61,457 nt of DNA from Chloroflexota bacterium (GTDB lineage Bacteria > Chloroflexota > Anaerolineae > Aggregatilineales > Phototrophicaceae), in assembly GCA_011523735.1 (NCBI GenBank), contig WTGB01000005.1:1-61457 (forward strand), written 5' to 3'. The position numbers were made by a program, and so were the translations under genes. Under the pieces are notes generated by a model that had not been told where the DNA came from, made no database searches, and worked only from the letters and a program-made list of their open reading frames with translations. This document shows, piece after piece, positions 35,512-44,337 of the stretch; the stretch's first letter is position 1; each line of letters opens with the position of its first letter.

Positions 35512-36675
35512 ATGGTTGCCGAATCTCCTGTTCCAACAGAAGAATTTAAGGAGCAAATCAAGCAGATTGTCGAGCATCTGTATGATTTTGCTTATTTGCA
35601 GTCACATCTTCTGGTGCTCACGAATTCCGAACTCACTGCTGAAAGCCTGCGGCAATCGGTGATTGAAGCCATCGAGGCGCTAAGTCCGGGACCCGGCGCA
35701 ACTTTCAATTCCCCTAATGCGAGATTATACAATGTCGTAAATCTGCATTATGTTGAGGGATTGACTATCCAAGAAACCGCTTACGAATTGGGCGTGTCAG
35801 AAAGACAAGTGTACCGTTATCTGCGGAGAGGAGAACGGAGTATCGCGGCCATGCTGTGGCATAAGCTGCAGCAAACCGAGCCATCTGACATAAAACAGAA
35901 CTCCTTAAACAACGAATTGGATGACATCACTTTAGTGCTGGCAAGTGTCAATTTGAGCGAGATACTTTATAAGGCGGAAGAGGCAGTTGCTATCCTCGGT
36001 CGGAATAGAGACGTGGATATCGAAACTCATGTAGAGCCATCAGACATTGTCATGACAACCGACAAGCTTATCGCACGGCAGGTAATCGTCAATGTTTTGA
36101 GCAGTGTAATGCAACAATGTTCCCACCAAACAATTTCAATCTATTTGACGAAGACAAATGAGCTTGTGTCGCTGACGCTCAAATACGCAGCGGCCAATTC
36201 GAACGCGACATTTCAGCTACATGATATAACCAAACGGCTGATCAGACGCTTGCGCTGGCAGTTGACACTATCCCAAGACGGAGACATGTCGGTGGTACAG
36301 TTGACCTTCCAGGCGGGCATGCCGCATATTCTCGTCATTGATGATAATCAAGGAATGTATGAATTGGTGAATCGCTACCTGACACCTTATCCGGTACGGG
36401 TATATTTTGCGCAAAATGGCAAAGAAGGCATGCGCTTAATCAAGGAAACCCGCCCTGAACTCGTGCTGCTTGATATAATGATCCCGGAAGTGGATGGTTG
36501 GGAAGTGCTGCAGCGTATTCGCGTGGATCCTCTTTTGCGCGATATTCCGATTGTAATCTGTTCGGTGTTTAAGGATATCGAGCTCGCCATGTCCTTAGGC
36601 GCCAAGCATGTACTTTCCAAGCCACTACAGAAACATCAACTTGTAGAAGTATTAAGAAAAACAGCATTGGTGTGA
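35512..36675 (+). CDS. Signalling protein: sigma70-region-4-like HTH, HATPase-like region, and C-terminal receiver
   Basis: ATG 35512 has AAAGAG upstream. Residues 72-115 form an HTH like sigma factor region 4 (YNVVNLHYVEGLTIQETAYELGVSERQVYRYL). Residues 146-268 resemble a histidine-kinase ATPase domain around its N-box (TTDKLIARQVIVNVLSSVMQQ), but the glycine-rich nucleotide loops are missing. Residues 272-385 are a complete receiver: acidic Asp277/278, phospho-acceptor Asp321 in LVLLDIMIPEVDGW, Ser351, and Lys370 in HVLSKPLQ. Having the receiver at the C-terminus behind an HTH is the reverse of normal response regulators. The kinase gene starts three bases after its stop, so the pair should be co-expressed. 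Target DNA is unknown. Confidence 0.75.
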   Translation: MVAESPVPTEEFKEQIKQIVEHLYDFAYLQSHLLVLTNSELTAESLRQSVIEAIEALSPGPGATFNSPNARLYNVVNLHYVEGLTIQETAYELGVSERQVYRYLRRGERSIAAMLWHKLQQTEPSDIKQNSLNNELDDITLVLASVNLSEILYKAEEAVAILGRNRDVDIETHVEPSDIVMTTDKLIARQVIVNVLSSVMQQCSHQTISIYLTKTNELVSLTLKYAAANSNATFQLHDITKRLIRRLRWQLTLSQDGDMSVVQLTFQAGMPHILVIDDNQGMYELVNRYLTPYPVRVYFAQNGKEGMRLIKETRPELVLLDIMIPEVDGWEVLQRIRVDPLLRDIPIVICSVFKDIELAMSLGAKHVLSKPLQKHQLVEVLRKTALV

Positions 36676-36678
36676 ATC

Positions 36679-38799
36679 ATGCATATGAGCAAAACTCAGT
36701 ACATGATGACCGATAACATTGAGTACGTACAGGTGAGGATGACACATTATGTGTCACTGTTGGTGGGCATCGCCTGTGCCATTGGATGTTGGATGACCGT
36801 TATTGACAATACATTCAATACGGGGACATTTCTAATTTTGCTTGGTGAAATGTTGCTTTGCGTTTATGTGTATTCTAATCAGAACAAAAGCGGATTCGTG
36901 GGCAAAGAAATCTTGGTTATCTCCTTAGTGACATTATTTTGGGTGATCCTCACATTAAACGAAGAAGCAATTTGGATGTACATCGGTATTCCGATTATGT
37001 TTATCATCGTCATTCTTCGATTCCGCAAGAGTTGGCGCTATGTTCTCCCGATGGTGCTGATAGTGTTTTGGTTAGATATAAGCACGCAGCGCTCTTATGA
37101 CAGCGGGCAATTCTTTGCGATCTTGATTGCAATGGGCATCTTGATATGGAAAACAATGGACACGCTTTACACGGCACTACATTGGGTTGATGTTACGCAA
37201 AAACAGGCAAATGACCTGTTGGGAGAAACCATCAAGAGCCGTGGCGAGTTGTTATTGAATAACCAGGCGCTCGAGACGACAAATCAAGTATTGCTTCGAA
37301 CGCAGAAGGAACTCGAACTAGCCAACAAACACGCCGAAGAAGCGCGACGGTTAAAAGAACAGTTTGCGGCGAACATCAGCCATGAATTGCGCACGCCTCT
37401 CAATCTCATCCTCGGCTTTACCGAGATTATGCATTTGACCCCCAATGTATACGGCACCTTTGAGTTTCCAGCGATGTTGCGCCGGGACATCTATCAGATT
37501 TATCGCAATAGCCGGCATTTGCTCGAAATGATTGACGATATTCTGGACCTGTCGCGATTTGATTTATCGAGTTTTTCGCTACAGATGGAACCGACACCGA
37601 TTAGCGAATTGATCCAAGACAGCGCGGAACTGATCAGAGGACTATTCAAAGCGGGTACGGTGGAGTTTGAAACTCACATTGATCCGGACTTGCCGGTTGT
37701 ATCTGTGGACCGCACGCGCATCAGGCAAGTTATTATCAATTTGTTGACCAACGCCCATCGCTTTACGACAGGCGGTTATGTTCGACTGTCGGCGCATTTT
37801 AATAATGATGAGATTTTGGTTAGCGTCGAAGATACCGGCAAAGGGATTTCTGAGTCGAACCTGAAGAGAATCTTTGAGGAATTCTATCAGGTCGATTACT
37901 CGTTCAGCCGCAACTATGAGGGCACCGGCTTGGGTTTGGCATTAAGCAGGAAATTCGTCGAATCCCATGGTGGGACGCTGCAAGTGCGTAGCGAACTCGG
38001 ATTGGGATCGACTTTCACTTTTACCTTGCCGGTACATTTTACTGAGGTTATGCCGATTAGCGTTGGACCAAATCGTCATCAACATACCATCATCGTCGTT
38101 GATCCTGGTAGCGCAGTAACAGATTTGCTACAGAAACATCTCAAGGAATTCCATCTCATCCACTGCGCTAACGCCAGCAAGCTTAATGGTATGATTGATC
38201 AGTTTCATCCGATAGCCATAATTGAAAACATTGTCCCGAGCGCGAGCCCCACAATCGGGGTGAACATGAACCGCTCAATCCCAGTGATTCGATGCTCGAT
38301 TGCCGATTCCTGGTGGGTCAAGGAACAGTTGCAGGTGATGGATCTGCTTTCACGTCCGGTCACGTCTATCGATATCTCTAGGCTGTTGGCTGACCTGCCC
38401 GAGGCGGATCATATTCTGGTTGTTGATGACGATCGCGGCTTCGTACAGCTCGTTGAGCGTATGTTGCAGTCAAGTGGAAATCAGTGTAATCTTAGCCGCG
38501 CATACACAGTGAATCGGGCATGGGAGTTAATTCATGAACGGCGTCCCGATCTGATTCTGTTAGATGCTAACCTTTCGACGGCCGAAGGTATGGATTTGCT
38601 GAAGCGGATAAAGACGGCGGATGATTTGAAGCATATTCCGGTGGTGATGATCACTGCCTCTGGCTATGTGGAAGAGCTATTTGCCGATTATCCATCCCAG
38701 TTGACCCTGCATCAACGCCAAGCCTTTCCCATGACACATATCCTGAATTACGTATATGCTTTGACGCGGACGGTCACCGTAAACACAACATCCAAGTAA
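36679..38799 (+). CDS. Membrane hybrid histidine kinase with a degenerate and an intact receiver
   Basis: Six hydrophobic helices (about residues 20-160) are followed by a coiled coil, then HisKA with His235 in FAANISHELRTPLNLILGF. The HATPase has its N-box (RIRQVIINLLTNAHRF), G1 (VEDTGKGISE), F-box (IFEEFYQVDY) and G2 (GTGLGLALSRKF). After it comes a receiver-like domain with VVDPGS and AIIENIVPS, in which the phospho-acceptor Asp is lost, then an intact receiver (ILVVDDDRG, Asp629 in LILLDANLS). There is no extracellular sensor domain, so the membrane part may sense directly. It is the natural partner of the protein encoded just upstream. 706 residues. Confidence 0.85.
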   Translation: MHMSKTQYMMTDNIEYVQVRMTHYVSLLVGIACAIGCWMTVIDNTFNTGTFLILLGEMLLCVYVYSNQNKSGFVGKEILVISLVTLFWVILTLNEEAIWMYIGIPIMFIIVILRFRKSWRYVLPMVLIVFWLDISTQRSYDSGQFFAILIAMGILIWKTMDTLYTALHWVDVTQKQANDLLGETIKSRGELLLNNQALETTNQVLLRTQKELELANKHAEEARRLKEQFAANISHELRTPLNLILGFTEIMHLTPNVYGTFEFPAMLRRDIYQIYRNSRHLLEMIDDILDLSRFDLSSFSLQMEPTPISELIQDSAELIRGLFKAGTVEFETHIDPDLPVVSVDRTRIRQVIINLLTNAHRFTTGGYVRLSAHFNNDEILVSVEDTGKGISESNLKRIFEEFYQVDYSFSRNYEGTGLGLALSRKFVESHGGTLQVRSELGLGSTFTFTLPVHFTEVMPISVGPNRHQHTIIVVDPGSAVTDLLQKHLKEFHLIHCANASKLNGMIDQFHPIAIIENIVPSASPTIGVNMNRSIPVIRCSIADSWWVKEQLQVMDLLSRPVTSIDISRLLADLPEADHILVVDDDRGFVQLVERMLQSSGNQCNLSRAYTVNRAWELIHERRPDLILLDANLSTAEGMDLLKRIKTADDLKHIPVVMITASGYVEELFADYPSQLTLHQRQAFPMTHILNYVYALTRTVTVNTTSK

Positions 38800-38800
38800 G

Positions 38801-38855
38801 TGTCAGGTCTTTGTCAGGTTTCTGTCATCTTTGACCGAAGGGCAATTGTTACAAT
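38801..38855 (+). promoter_or_regulatory. Pho-box-like triple direct repeat and -10 of the CUT1 importer
   Basis: Three direct repeats with exact 11-base spacing start right after the kinase stop: TGTCAGGTCTT (38801), TGTCAGGTTTC (38812) and TGTCATCTTTG (38823). An 11-base period with TGTCA cores is the form of a PhoB/OmpR-type binding site, which usually replaces the -35 box. TACAAT at 38850-38855 serves as -10, inside an ATTGTTACAAT palindrome. Confidence 0.55.
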
Positions 38856-38893
38856 CGCCCCTTGACGGATAGTTAAGAAGATGGAGAAAAACC

Positions 38894-40330
38894 ATGAGAC
38901 GGCTCTTTATCTCAGTTATGTTAGTTGTGTTCGCGCTGCTGGCCAACATGAGCTTGGTCACGGCGGATATGCACGGCTGGTGGGCAGAAGCGGCCGCGCC
39001 TTACGCCGGCACGACCATCCGCGGCGTATCCGAAAGCACCCCGCCCTCGAATTATGTCGCCGATGTTTTGGCAACGCAATTCACCGAACTCACCGGCATC
39101 AATGTCGAGTTTGAGACGACGTCTTGGGACCAGATGTACTCCAAAGCGATCAATGATATGGAAGCCAACACCGGCATCTACGACTTCGTCTACATCGAGC
39201 AGGATATCATCTACTCCTACCTGGCGCAGGATTACCTGGTCAACCTGACGCAGTTTGCCGCCGACAACCCGGACCTGGCTTATGAAGGTTACGATGAGAG
39301 CGCCTTCACCAGCTTCGCCGATTACTTCAAGAACGCCGATGGCGATCTCTTCGGCGTGCCGATGGAAGCCTTCGTCAAGGTTTACCTCTATCGCAAGGAT
39401 CTCTTCGAGGATGCCGATATCATGGCGGCTTTCGAGGAAGAATATGGCTATCCGCTGGCGCCGGCCGAGAGCTTCGATCAATACGCCGACAACGCCGCCT
39501 TCTTCACCGCTTATGGCGAAAGCATGGATATGGATCTCTGGGGCACGACGGTTCAAGGTTCGACCGGGCACCCGGCTTCGACCTACGAATTCCTCGAGAC
39601 GATTGGTCCCTCCTTCGGCTTGTACAACTGGGGCATCAACCTGGATGCCGGCTCGGCACAGAGCGCAAACGGCGGCGCGCTGGATGGCGATACCGCTGTA
39701 GAGGCGCTGACCTTCTGGCTGAGCATGCTGCCCTTCGCCCCGCCTGAGGCCACCTCAAGCACCTGGGACGAAGTTGCGTCCAGTTTCGCCGCTGGCCGTG
39801 CCGCGCAGGGTTGGGTCTATGGCGAGAATGCTGCCTGGATCGCCACCGATGAGAGCCGCTCGGCTGTCACTGGCAATGTTGGCGTCCGCCTGCCGGTCAC
39901 GGCGGAAGGCGTCATTGATGCGGCGGCGATGGGCGATGGCTACATCGGCTACTACGACGGCGGCGCCTTTGGCGTTCCCCATTCGTCGCGCAATAAGGAA
40001 GCCACCCTGCTTTGGCTGCAGTTCATCGGTCAGGAGTCGGTGCAGGCGGAATGGGCCGCCGCTGGCGCGCGCATCACCCACACCGCCACCTTCGACGATC
40101 CCTTGATCGCCGAGCAGGATACCAAGGTCGATGGTTACTACACGCTGCTGGAAGAGCAGGGTCCGCTCTTTGCTGGCGCGCCGCCCTTCCCCTTCCACGC
40201 GCAAGTGCGTGAAGTGATTGATCCCTTCATCCAACGGGCAATCCTGGGTGAGTTGAGCCCGGCCGATGCCTTGTCGCAAGCTGCTATGGCAGTGGATGAG
40301 GAACTCTCGCGCCTAGGTTATGGCATGTAG
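38894..40330 (+). CDS. CUT1 ABC transporter substrate-binding protein
   Basis: A family 1 extracellular solute-binding protein of 478 residues with a cleavable signal ([20 protein letters not shown]). Typical family features are [17 protein letters not shown], the hinge region [21 protein letters not shown], and [15 protein letters not shown]. There is no lipobox Cys. GGAG lies eight bases before the ATG. It is followed by an intrinsic terminator, two permeases and a small membrane protein. A Pho-box-like element upstream suggests a phosphorylated substrate such as a sugar or glycerol phosphate, but the sequence does not settle it. Confidence 0.85.
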   Translation: MRRLFISVMLVVFALLANMSLVTADMHGWWAEAAAPYAGTTIRGVSESTPPSNYVADVLATQFTELTGINVEFETTSWDQMYSKAINDMEANTGIYDFVYIEQDIIYSYLAQDYLVNLTQFAADNPDLAYEGYDESAFTSFADYFKNADGDLFGVPMEAFVKVYLYRKDLFEDADIMAAFEEEYGYPLAPAESFDQYADNAAFFTAYGESMDMDLWGTTVQGSTGHPASTYEFLETIGPSFGLYNWGINLDAGSAQSANGGALDGDTAVEALTFWLSMLPFAPPEATSSTWDEVASSFAAGRAAQGWVYGENAAWIATDESRSAVTGNVGVRLPVTAEGVIDAAAMGDGYIGYYDGGAFGVPHSSRNKEATLLWLQFIGQESVQAEWAAAGARITHTATFDDPLIAEQDTKVDGYYTLLEEQGPLFAGAPPFPFHAQVREVIDPFIQRAILGELSPADALSQAAMAVDEELSRLGYGM

Positions 40331-40349
40331 ACCGCAAACCGGTACAATG

Positions 40350-40380
40350 AAACAGGGTGACATTTTCTGTCACCCTGTTT
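40350..40380 (+). terminator. Intrinsic terminator between the binding-protein and permease genes
   Basis: AAACAGGGTGACA (40350-40362) and TGTCACCCTGTTT (40368-40380) form a perfect 13-base stem with a 5-base loop, followed by TCTCTACT. It would reduce read-through into the permeases and so yield more binding protein than membrane subunits. Confidence 0.75.
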
Positions 40381-40401
40381 TCTCTACTAGAGACAGCCAA
40401 G

Positions 40402-41277
40402 ATGTACACCAATTCTCGAACCGGCTGGCTTTTGCTCAGCCCCACTCTACTTGTCCTGATAATATTTGGCTTCTTGCCCTTCCTTTATGTCTTGTTTGTA
40501 GGTTTTAACGAGTGGAATATTTTTGCAGCGGAAGAAGGCTTACGGTTCTCAGGACTCGATAATTATCGGCGTTTGGTGTTTGACGACGATTTCACCACCT
40601 CGGTCCAATTGACCTTAAAATTTGCCACTTTTGCCATATTAAGCGAGTTAGTCCTTGGTTTCATATTGGCGCAGATGTTGACGCGGAACTTCCCCGGCAA
40701 GTCATTGTTCAGAATTATACACACCTTTCCGCTGATGGTAGCGCCGATTGCCGTCGGCGCGATATGGCGGCTGCTGGTCATACCCGGTTTCGGTCCAGCG
40801 CCTTTCTTCCTCGATCGCTGGTTCGACCTCACGTATCAAATCGGCAGCTACCCCGATCAAGCCTTGTGGACCTCGGTAATCATGGACGTCTGGCATTGGA
40901 CGCCTTTCGTGACGCTGACGATGCTGGCGGGGCTGACAGCGATCCCGAAAGAACCGGTGGAACAGGCGAAGGTGGATGGCGCTAATCGCTTCCAGGTGTT
41001 CTGGTACGTGACGCTGCCCTTCCTCAGACCGGTGCTGCTGACGACCGTGTTCATCCGCATCATGGACGCGATCCGGACGGTTGATGAAGTCTGGATGCTG
41101 GCGGGCGGGGGACCGGGCACGCGCTTCACGGGCATCTACATTTGGCGGGTGGTATTCCCGCGCACGGATTACGGTTATGGTTCGTCAATTTCGCTCATCA
41201 CCTTGTATTTGACAATCGTACTCTGTTGGTTGCTCTTCATCGCCATATCGGGGCGGCGCAAGGGGGAAGTTGAGTGA
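40402..41277 (+). CDS. CUT1 ABC transporter permease, MalF type
   Basis: Six membrane helices in a 291-residue permease; the EAA loop reads EQAKVDGANRFQVFWYVTLP, the ATPase docking motif of sugar importers. ATG 40402 (MYTNSRTGWLLLSPTLL) is chosen because the longer frame upstream runs through the terminator hairpin. It follows the binding protein by 71 bases. Confidence 0.87.
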   Translation: MYTNSRTGWLLLSPTLLVLIIFGFLPFLYVLFVGFNEWNIFAAEEGLRFSGLDNYRRLVFDDDFTTSVQLTLKFATFAILSELVLGFILAQMLTRNFPGKSLFRIIHTFPLMVAPIAVGAIWRLLVIPGFGPAPFFLDRWFDLTYQIGSYPDQALWTSVIMDVWHWTPFVTLTMLAGLTAIPKEPVEQAKVDGANRFQVFWYVTLPFLRPVLLTTVFIRIMDAIRTVDEVWMLAGGGPGTRFTGIYIWRVVFPRTDYGYGSSISLITLYLTIVLCWLLFIAISGRRKGEVE

Positions 41278-41302
41278 TTAGCTCATGCAGAGCGGGCGAG
41301 AA

Positions 41303-41347
41303 GCGGGCGACTCACCGAGTCGCCCCTACAGCGAGTCGCCCCTACAG
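41303..41347. repeat. Copy of the inverted-repeat element with a 16-base tandem duplication
   Basis: GCGGGCGACTCACCGAGTCG continues to CCCCTACA at 41330, the right half of the dispersed element. The 16 bases at 41316-41331 (CGAGTCGCCCCTACAG) are then repeated exactly at 41332-41347. It sits between two permease genes of one operon. Confidence 0.6.
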
Positions 41348-41395
41348 CATATCCCTACTGGCTGGTGGGGTGGGGCGGCACAAGGCGGAGGTCGA

Positions 41396-42250
41396 ATGAC
41401 GACGACTTTCCGACAGCGCGTCTGGCGCTTCGTAGCTACATACGCCTTCTGGATCTTCATGACGCTGATGACGCTGGTGCCGATATGGTGGATGTTTGTC
41501 GTGTCGATGCGCAGCCGTGTCGAACTTTTCGCCCGCCCCAACCTGGCGCTTAGCCGTTTCTTCATCGAAAACTACAGCAACGTCTTGACCGACAGCACCT
41601 TCCAGCGCTATATGACCAACTCGGTAGTAGTGTCGACGAGCAACGCTTTGCTGGTGATGGCGCTGGCGCTTTTGGCGACTTATGCGCTGTCGCGGTACAA
41701 GCTGACGGGAAGAGACAATATCTTCTTCTGGCTGATCACCAACCGCATGGCGCCGCCGGCCGCCTTTCTGCTGCCCCTCTACATCATGTTCACGCGCACC
41801 TTCCGCATTGGCGATTGGACGCTCTACGACACGCAGATCGGCTTGATCCTGCTGTACTGCGTCTTCAATCTGCCCTTCGCTATCTGGCTGCTGAAAGGCG
41901 TGGTCGATGGCATCCCGATAGAACTGGATGATGCGGCGATGATCGATGGCGCCGGCTTGGCGGGCGTATTGCGTCATGTGATCATTCCGCTGGCGGCGCC
42001 CGGTCTGGCGGTCACCGGCATCTTGAGTTGGGTCTTCGCCTGGAACGAGTATCTGTTCGCGGCGAACCTGACCAGCGTGAATGCGCGCACGATCACGACC
42101 GGTCTGGCCGAGTTCGTGACGGTGACGGGCACCAATTGGGGCGAGTTGGCGGCCATGTCAATGATCACGCTGATTCCCTCGGCGGTCATCGTGATATTGG
42201 CGCAGCGCTATATCGTCATGGGCTTGACCTTCGGCGCGGTGAAGGAGTAA
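41396..42250 (+). CDS. CUT1 ABC transporter permease, MalG type
   Basis: 284 residues with six membrane helices. The EAA loop is [20 protein letters not shown] followed by [13 protein letters not shown], as in the second permease of CUT1 systems. ATG 41396 has GGAGG four bases upstream; the longer open frame upstream reads through the inverted-repeat element and is rejected. The gene forms the membrane pore with the 40402 permease. Confidence 0.88.
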   Translation: MTTTFRQRVWRFVATYAFWIFMTLMTLVPIWWMFVVSMRSRVELFARPNLALSRFFIENYSNVLTDSTFQRYMTNSVVVSTSNALLVMALALLATYALSRYKLTGRDNIFFWLITNRMAPPAAFLLPLYIMFTRTFRIGDWTLYDTQIGLILLYCVFNLPFAIWLLKGVVDGIPIELDDAAMIDGAGLAGVLRHVIIPLAAPGLAVTGILSWVFAWNEYLFAANLTSVNARTITTGLAEFVTVTGTNWGELAAMSMITLIPSAVIVILAQRYIVMGLTFGAVKE

Positions 42251-42254
42251 CCGC

Positions 42255-42491
42255 ATGGAAGAGCAAAAGAGCGAAAACGGCAAAAAAGAGTTTGATGGCT
42301 TCCTGCCTTTTTACACCAACGCCTTCGACCGGGTCTTTATCGCCGTCGTAATTCTCATAGCGGTTCATCTGCTCTGGCTGCGTTTTATGGAGCCGCAGAC
42401 GGCCGCCGAAATCGCCAACAGGGCGCGTCCCGTTGAATTGGCGACGCTGCTTTCGTTCCTGATTGGCTTCTTCGTTGTGCGCTACGGTTGA
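42255..42491 (+). CDS. Small membrane protein, possible accessory subunit of the importer
   Basis: 78 residues starting four bases after the permease stop, with AAGGAG eight bases before the ATG. A charged N-terminus (MEEQKSENGKKEFDGF) precedes two hydrophobic helices (VFIAVVILIAVHLLWLRF and LATLLSFLIGFFVVRY). Small membrane proteins appear in comparable positions in some polyol and glycerol importer operons, but I do not recognise this sequence. Confidence 0.68.
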   Translation: MEEQKSENGKKEFDGFLPFYTNAFDRVFIAVVILIAVHLLWLRFMEPQTAAEIANRARPVELATLLSFLIGFFVVRYG

Positions 42492-42501
42492 ACCGAAAGA
42501 T

Positions 42502-43389
42502 TCACTTGCCCGAGCCGGCGGTCAGTCCGCCGATCAGCCGGTCTTGAAAAACCCCCGAGATAATCAGAATAGGCAGGATAGTCAGCATCGTCGCGGCGGT
42601 GATGATCTCCCAGGGGAAGGAGTATTCCCCCGGAAACAGAGAGATGCCGACGGGCGCGGTGCGCATGAAATTATCGCTCATAATGACGAGCGAGAGCGGG
42701 AATTCGTTCCAGGAGAAGATAAAGACGATCAAGCCGGTCGAGATTAAGCCGGGCACGGAAAGCGGCAGGATGATGCTCCAGAAAATCCGCAGGCTGGAGG
42801 CGCCATCGACGCGGGCGGCGTCCTCGATCTCTGAGGGCACGGATTTGAAGAAGTTGGTCAGAATCCAGATGGCGATGGGGATGTACAGACCGGTGTGGCC
42901 GATGACCAGACCGGGGTAGGTATTGATCAGCCGCAGTTCGAGGAACATGCTGAAGAGCGATGGCAGCAGAGCCAGCGGCGGGAACATCGAAACGGCGAGT
43001 ATCAGGATGAGAACCAGGTTGCGACCGCGCCAGGTTAGACGACCCAAGGAATAGGCGGCCAGACCGCCACAAGCGAGTATCACAGCTGTAGTAGTTGTCG
43101 CGACGATGAAGCTGTTGAATATGTAAAGCAGCAATTCGGGCGTTTCTGTGAAGATATTTAGATAATTTTCCAGCGTCACCGGATCAGGCAGATATTGGAC
43201 GGGCCAGGCGTAAATGTCCGCTTCGGTCTTGATGGAAGTGAAGAAGATCCAGACAGTCGGGAAGAAGGATATGACGACTGTAATCGCCGCCAGGATGTAG
43301 AATCCCGCGCTGGCTTGCTTCCGGCTGCGAAAGCTGGATTGTCCCCGTTCTACTGGTGCCCTTGGTGCGTTCTCCGTCCCGAGTATCAT
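42502..43389 (-). CDS. CUT1 ABC transporter permease, MalG type (second importer)
   Basis: Six-helix permease of 295 residues with the EAA loop SEIEDAARVDGASSLRIFWS. ATG 43389 overlaps the stop of the MalF-type gene (ATGA), giving translational coupling; the much longer open frame upstream is a shadow of that gene. The N-terminal tail (ENAPRAPVERGQSSFRSRKQ) is longer than usual and basic. The gene converges on the first importer operon, with ten bases between them. Confidence 0.87.
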   Translation of the reverse strand: MILGTENAPRAPVERGQSSFRSRKQASAGFYILAAITVVISFFPTVWIFFTSIKTEADIYAWPVQYLPDPVTLENYLNIFTETPELLLYIFNSFIVATTTTAVILACGGLAAYSLGRLTWRGRNLVLILILAVSMFPPLALLPSLFSMFLELRLINTYPGLVIGHTGLYIPIAIWILTNFFKSVPSEIEDAARVDGASSLRIFWSIILPLSVPGLISTGLIVFIFSWNEFPLSLVIMSDNFMRTAPVGISLFPGEYSFPWEIITAATMLTILPILIISGVFQDRLIGGLTAGSGK

Positions 43390-44258
43390 GCGTCGCCTCG
43401 CCGGATAATCAAGATATACATGACGCTGATGGACATGATGATGATGAACTGGATGAGAATGGCGCTGGAACCGAGGTTGAAGTTCACATACTGGAAGATC
43501 GCGCGATAGGCATAGAGCGACAGGGTCTCGGTAGATGTCAAGGGACCGCCATCGGTGAGGTTGAAAGGCAGTTCGAAGGTACGCATGGCGTCCATCGTGC
43601 GCAGCAACACCGAAACTAGGATGGCCGGGCGTAAGAGTGGCAGCGTGATATAGCGAAACTCCGACAGGCGGTTGGTCCCATCGACGCTGCCCGCTTCGTA
43701 GAGGTCGTCGGGAATCGTCTGCAAGCCGGCCAATAGCAACAGCGCCATGAAGGAGCTCGTCTTCCAGATAGAGACAAACATCATCGCGTACATCGAAGTT
43801 GGAATCGCCCCGAGCCAATTGACACGCACGAGCGCCAAGCCCGTGTCCGTCAGCATTGAATTAAAGAGACCGAACTCGGTATTAAACATCCAGCGCCACA
43901 TAAGAGCATTGAGCGCGGTCGGCAGCGCCCAGGGGAATAGCACCGCCATGCGCACGAGCCCTTTGCCCTGGAAGCGACGATTGAGAATCAGCGCCAGGGC
44001 GATACCGAGCAGCAGTTCAATCGGCACGGTGACAGCAGTAAAGAAGATGGTGTTGTTAAGTGAAGTGATGAAGCGCGGCGTCTTGAGCAGGCGCTGATAA
44101 TTTGCCAGCCCGGCGTATTCATAACCGATAAAGATGCTGGTGCTGTTCCGCCCGAAGCTCAGGACAACAGTCTGGATGATAGGAAACAGGAGTACAAAGG
44201 CGATGATCAATACGGCCGGCACAAGAAAATAGATGCCGGCCCGGTTGGCATGTTTCAT
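43386..44258 (-). CDS. CUT1 ABC transporter permease, MalF type (second importer)
   Basis: 290 residues, six membrane helices, EAA loop DDLYEAGSVDGTNRLSEF followed by RYITLPLLRPAI. It follows the binding-protein gene by 79 bases, a gap that holds a hairpin, and is coupled to the next permease by an ATGA overlap. No ATPase gene accompanies it. Confidence 0.88.
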   Translation of the reverse strand: MKHANRAGIYFLVPAVLIIAFVLLFPIIQTVVLSFGRNSTSIFIGYEYAGLANYQRLLKTPRFITSLNNTIFFTAVTVPIELLLGIALALILNRRFQGKGLVRMAVLFPWALPTALNALMWRWMFNTEFGLFNSMLTDTGLALVRVNWLGAIPTSMYAMMFVSIWKTSSFMALLLLAGLQTIPDDLYEAGSVDGTNRLSEFRYITLPLLRPAILVSVLLRTMDAMRTFELPFNLTDGGPLTSTETLSLYAYRAIFQYVNFNLGSSAILIQFIIIMSISVMYILIIRRGDA

Positions 44259-44294
44259 GGCTTATCGCCTGGCAGCGTTCGGCAGCGATGGACT

Positions 44295-44322
44295 GGGGCG
44301 CGGCCGATATCAACCGCACCCC
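44295..44322 (-). other. Intercistronic hairpin between binding-protein and permease genes
   Basis: GGGGCGCGG (44295-44303) and CCGCACCCC (44314-44322) pair over nine bases with one mismatch that becomes a G-U pair in RNA, around a 10-base loop. No T-tract follows on the minus strand, so a role in mRNA stability or processing is more likely than termination. It occupies the same place as the terminator in the first importer. Confidence 0.4.
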
Positions 44323-44337
44323 ATTTGCGCATCCGAA

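Noticed and set aside
43390..43818. N-terminal extension of the minus-strand MalG permease
   Set aside because: The extension overlaps the other permease in a different frame; ATG 43389, which overlaps the upstream stop, fits better.
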